Of a stretch of 64,000 bases of DNA, positions 61,850-64,000 are shown one piece after another. The DNA is taken from contig CM051001.1 in assembly GCA_027704905.1 (NCBI GenBank), forward strand, positions 26,113,237 through 26,177,236, written 5' to 3'. Every line of letters begins with the position of its first letter. Position 1 is the stretch's first letter. The position numbers and the translations under genes were made by a program. The notes under the pieces were generated by a model. It searched no databases, was not told where the DNA came from, and saw only the letters and a program-made list of their open reading frames with translations. Source of the stretch: Muraenolepis orangiensis (lineage: Eukaryota > Chordata > Actinopteri > Gadiformes > Muraenolepididae).

Positions 61850-62051
61850 AGAGACTTTATAATATGTTTATAGTGTTGTTGAATACTTAATGTTGATACG
61901 ATGAGATGAATTACATATTGTTTACTAGTTGTATGTTATGTATTTAAGATTGTTATGTTTTCTACAGTGGATGCTGGATGTGTTTAAACGTTCTGGGATG
62001 TATTAATAAAGAAGATATTGAGAGACAAGCTGATAACAATGTACGCACACT

Positions 62052-62091
<40 letters not shown>

Positions 62092-62480
62092 TCTCTGACA
62101 TTAGGGTGGCCCAGGATGTTCTTCAAGGTGAGTTTAGAAGAACACGCTTCATGTTGTTCTTCTGGTAGAACCACAACATGTACAACATCACACGTCCAAT
62201 TAGAGCTGCTCGAGGTCACTCAGTACGAGTACGATGTCATCACTCAGTACTAGTATGATGTCATCACTCATTACTAGTATGATGTCATCACTCAATGCTA
62301 GTATGATGTTAGTACAATGCTGTACTGTTGGACCATATTAGACTGTTCTGTGTAGATAAAATACTGTATTGTATCAATTCATCGTTTTCGTGGACATCAC
62401 ATCCTCATAGGAACGCCCACCTGGAGGTCAAACAGGGCTTTCTTCTGCTGTCCGTCAGATAATCAGTAGCTTCTTTATTG
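61541..62480. other. Region downstream of tdo2 with (GA)n, (CA)n and a candidate poly(A) signal
   Basis: 61778-61850 is a GA array and 62054-62089 a CA array. An AATAAA at 62005-62010 is a possible tdo2 poly(A) signal, 1.5 kb past the stop. 62215-62310 repeats catcactcagtactagtatg. No gene seen. Confidence 0.5.
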
Positions 62481-63117
62481 AGGTCTTTTAACCCGGTTTA
62501 GACAGCCTGCTGACGGGTTGTCTGATCGGATGCACTAACTGACGAAGAGACCGGCCTGGGTTGAGTTTCTTCAGAGTCACTAACTGACGAAGAGACCAGC
62601 CTGGGTTGAGTTGTTTTAGAAACCCGTCTGAGAAAGAAATCCAGAGAGGAGAAGGATTTCTGCCGTGGTTGGTTCTTGGTTCTTTTCGTGGACCGACGTA
62701 ATCCACTTCAGTGGCCTTGACAAGTTATGTTAGTTCCCTTTATCAGTTGGAGGGATAAAGGTATATCTTTATCGTTACATTATGTGTTATATTAACACAG
62801 AGGGGTTTATCAGCCTGCATTATATCACAAACGTTACATTATATGTTATATTAACACAGAGGGTTTTCCCAATCTGCATTATATTATACGTGCTCTATTC
62901 TAATCATACTAGGGCACCAGGATGGCCTCTGGTCCATCCTGGTGCCTCTGATCCCCAGCCTCGTCCAGAGAACCTGTAAAGTCAGACAGCCCCTTATAAA
63001 AAAAAGGTTCATTCAATTAGTCAGTCAGTGAGATGCACAGACACTCCCCCTCAATTCCTTAGCTCAACGACGGCTTCCCAGTACAAAAAAACCCATTGAA
63101 TGATGAAAAAGCTCCCA
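62481..63117. other. Intergenic DNA with short duplications
   Basis: A 45-bp-class direct repeat (actaactgacgaagagacc, cctgggttgagtt) at 62535-62610, a duplicated tatattaacacagagggtt (62790 and 62850), and a 10-bp-arm hairpin accaggatgg/ccatcctggt at 62915-62943. Confidence 0.6.
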
Positions 63118-63227
63118 TTAAGTGAAGGGACTGAACCCCCTGGTGAGACGGTCCAAGACTTCCAGCTCCACCTTCTCTGCAGAGAGCACATTGAGATTGT
63201 AGACCTGGAACTGGAGAACTTGTCCCA
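63118..63227 (-). CDS. Candidate terminal coding exon of an unidentified gene
   Basis: On the minus strand a good acceptor (tgtgtttacag) is followed by a 110-nt open stretch: two bases of a split codon, then GQVLQFQVYNLNVLSAEKVE and LEVLDRLTRGFSPFT, then TAA at 63120-63118. Composition looks coding and amphipathic. The rest of the gene would lie right of the window or upstream to 64000; no second exon was identified. I do not recognise the family, and it could be chance. Confidence 0.35.
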
Positions 63228-64000
63228 CTGTAAACACATAACATACATAAGAATCACAAGGTGACACTACAATAACCAGAGACAGGAAGTGACGTGGCCA
63301 TTTTTAAATGTTTCTTATGAAAGCCTCTTTCCTGTCTTTACTTTTCAAGTCACTTCACATCTCCAAATTGATCCAATGAGATAATGTTATTGAAACAGTC
63401 CATGCTCTGCATAGTGCTTCACTGCATTGCCTCATTGACAGAATTAACAGGAAACCATCAAACAATAAAAAGATGCCTAGAGGAACCAGGATGATGTTCT
63501 TAGCCATCTTTCTTTATTAAACACAACAGCAGCAGTTATATGGCAGCATTTGTCCAACAATAAACTTTTGAACAGCCATTCTCAATTCTCAAGCCTAGAG
63601 GAGACTGCAGAGATAAGACTGACTGTGTGGCCTCCTGTTCTGGGAATGAAGGGAGAGCAGCCTGCCATTAGAAACCAGAACCACTTATTCTATACCTACT
63701 GCTGATGGACCAGAGCACTGACCTGCTGTGGAGGACTTGTTGGTCCCTTGGTAGAGGGATGGAGCTGGGCTTGGTGGAGGCAGACACCTTGTGACAAACT
63801 ACATGTTACCATTTTAACTGTGTTAACATTTTAACCCTGTACAGTTCTATAGTCTGTACTACTGTAACATGTTAGACCTATGTCCATCATTTTAGCTGTT
63901 GATTATCAGATGATAACCTATCACAAAAGCATTTTGTAAAAATAAGGTAATGTCATGCCACTGGCAATCATATACCAGATGTTTAGAATGGTAGTTTAAA
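63228..64000. other. Right edge, no recognised feature
   Basis: Unique-looking sequence. An inverted AATAAA (tttatt, 63512-63517) could serve a minus-strand transcript. Nothing else supportable. Confidence 0.4.

Overview
The window is vertebrate nuclear DNA, almost certainly from a ray-finned (teleost) fish. It holds multi-exon genes with GT-AG introns, dense micro- and minisatellites, teleost-type LINEs and tRNA-derived SINEs, and a THAP/YqaJ DNA transposon. There is no bacterial gene organisation. Two host genes are well supported, both on the + strand and both checked for splice sites and reading-frame continuity.

(1) 178-24535: the 3' half of a teneurin gene, best matched to tenm3. Twelve coding exons (4889 nt, ending in TAA) encode the end of the FN-plug region, the NHL beta-propeller with the 21-nt alternatively spliced microexon, the YD-repeat shell (including the usual giant 1612-nt exon), the Tox-GHH-like C-terminal region and a TCAP-like terminal peptide ending in GKRR. 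The 5' part (cytoplasmic domain, membrane segment, EGF repeats) lies left of the window. A poly(A) signal is at 25977.

(2) 43068-60503: a complete tdo2 (tryptophan 2,3-dioxygenase). Its 12 coding exons total 1230 nt (409 codons plus stop), all junction phases agree, and the heme and substrate residues are present. A TATA-like box and inverted CCAAT box lie just upstream.

The introns and the 17-18 kb between the genes are repeats. They include an RTE-like LINE antisense in tenm3 intron (5238-8251) with two shorter relatives, one of which has turned into a minisatellite; several L2/CR1-group LINE remnants, one nested in another; tRNA-derived SINEs; a hairpin MITE-like family with an amplified core; and a 4.5-kb ISL2EU-type DNA transposon (33033-37531) with matching terminal inverted repeats, a decayed THAP/DDE transposase on + and a convergent decayed SWIM/YqaJ nuclease gene on -.

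The most unusual signal is in tdo2. Several of its minisatellites are built from the gene's own exon edges: exon 3 donor, exon 11 acceptor, exon 11 donor, and the stop-codon region, with an acceptor-like array in intron 7. These place strings of decoy splice sites next to the real ones. A 95-nt perfect palindrome (31791-31885), a telomere-like intronic block (19096-19760) and a C-rich CTG/CCC block (39528-39960) are also notable. A possible last exon of a third gene sits on the - strand at 63118-63227.
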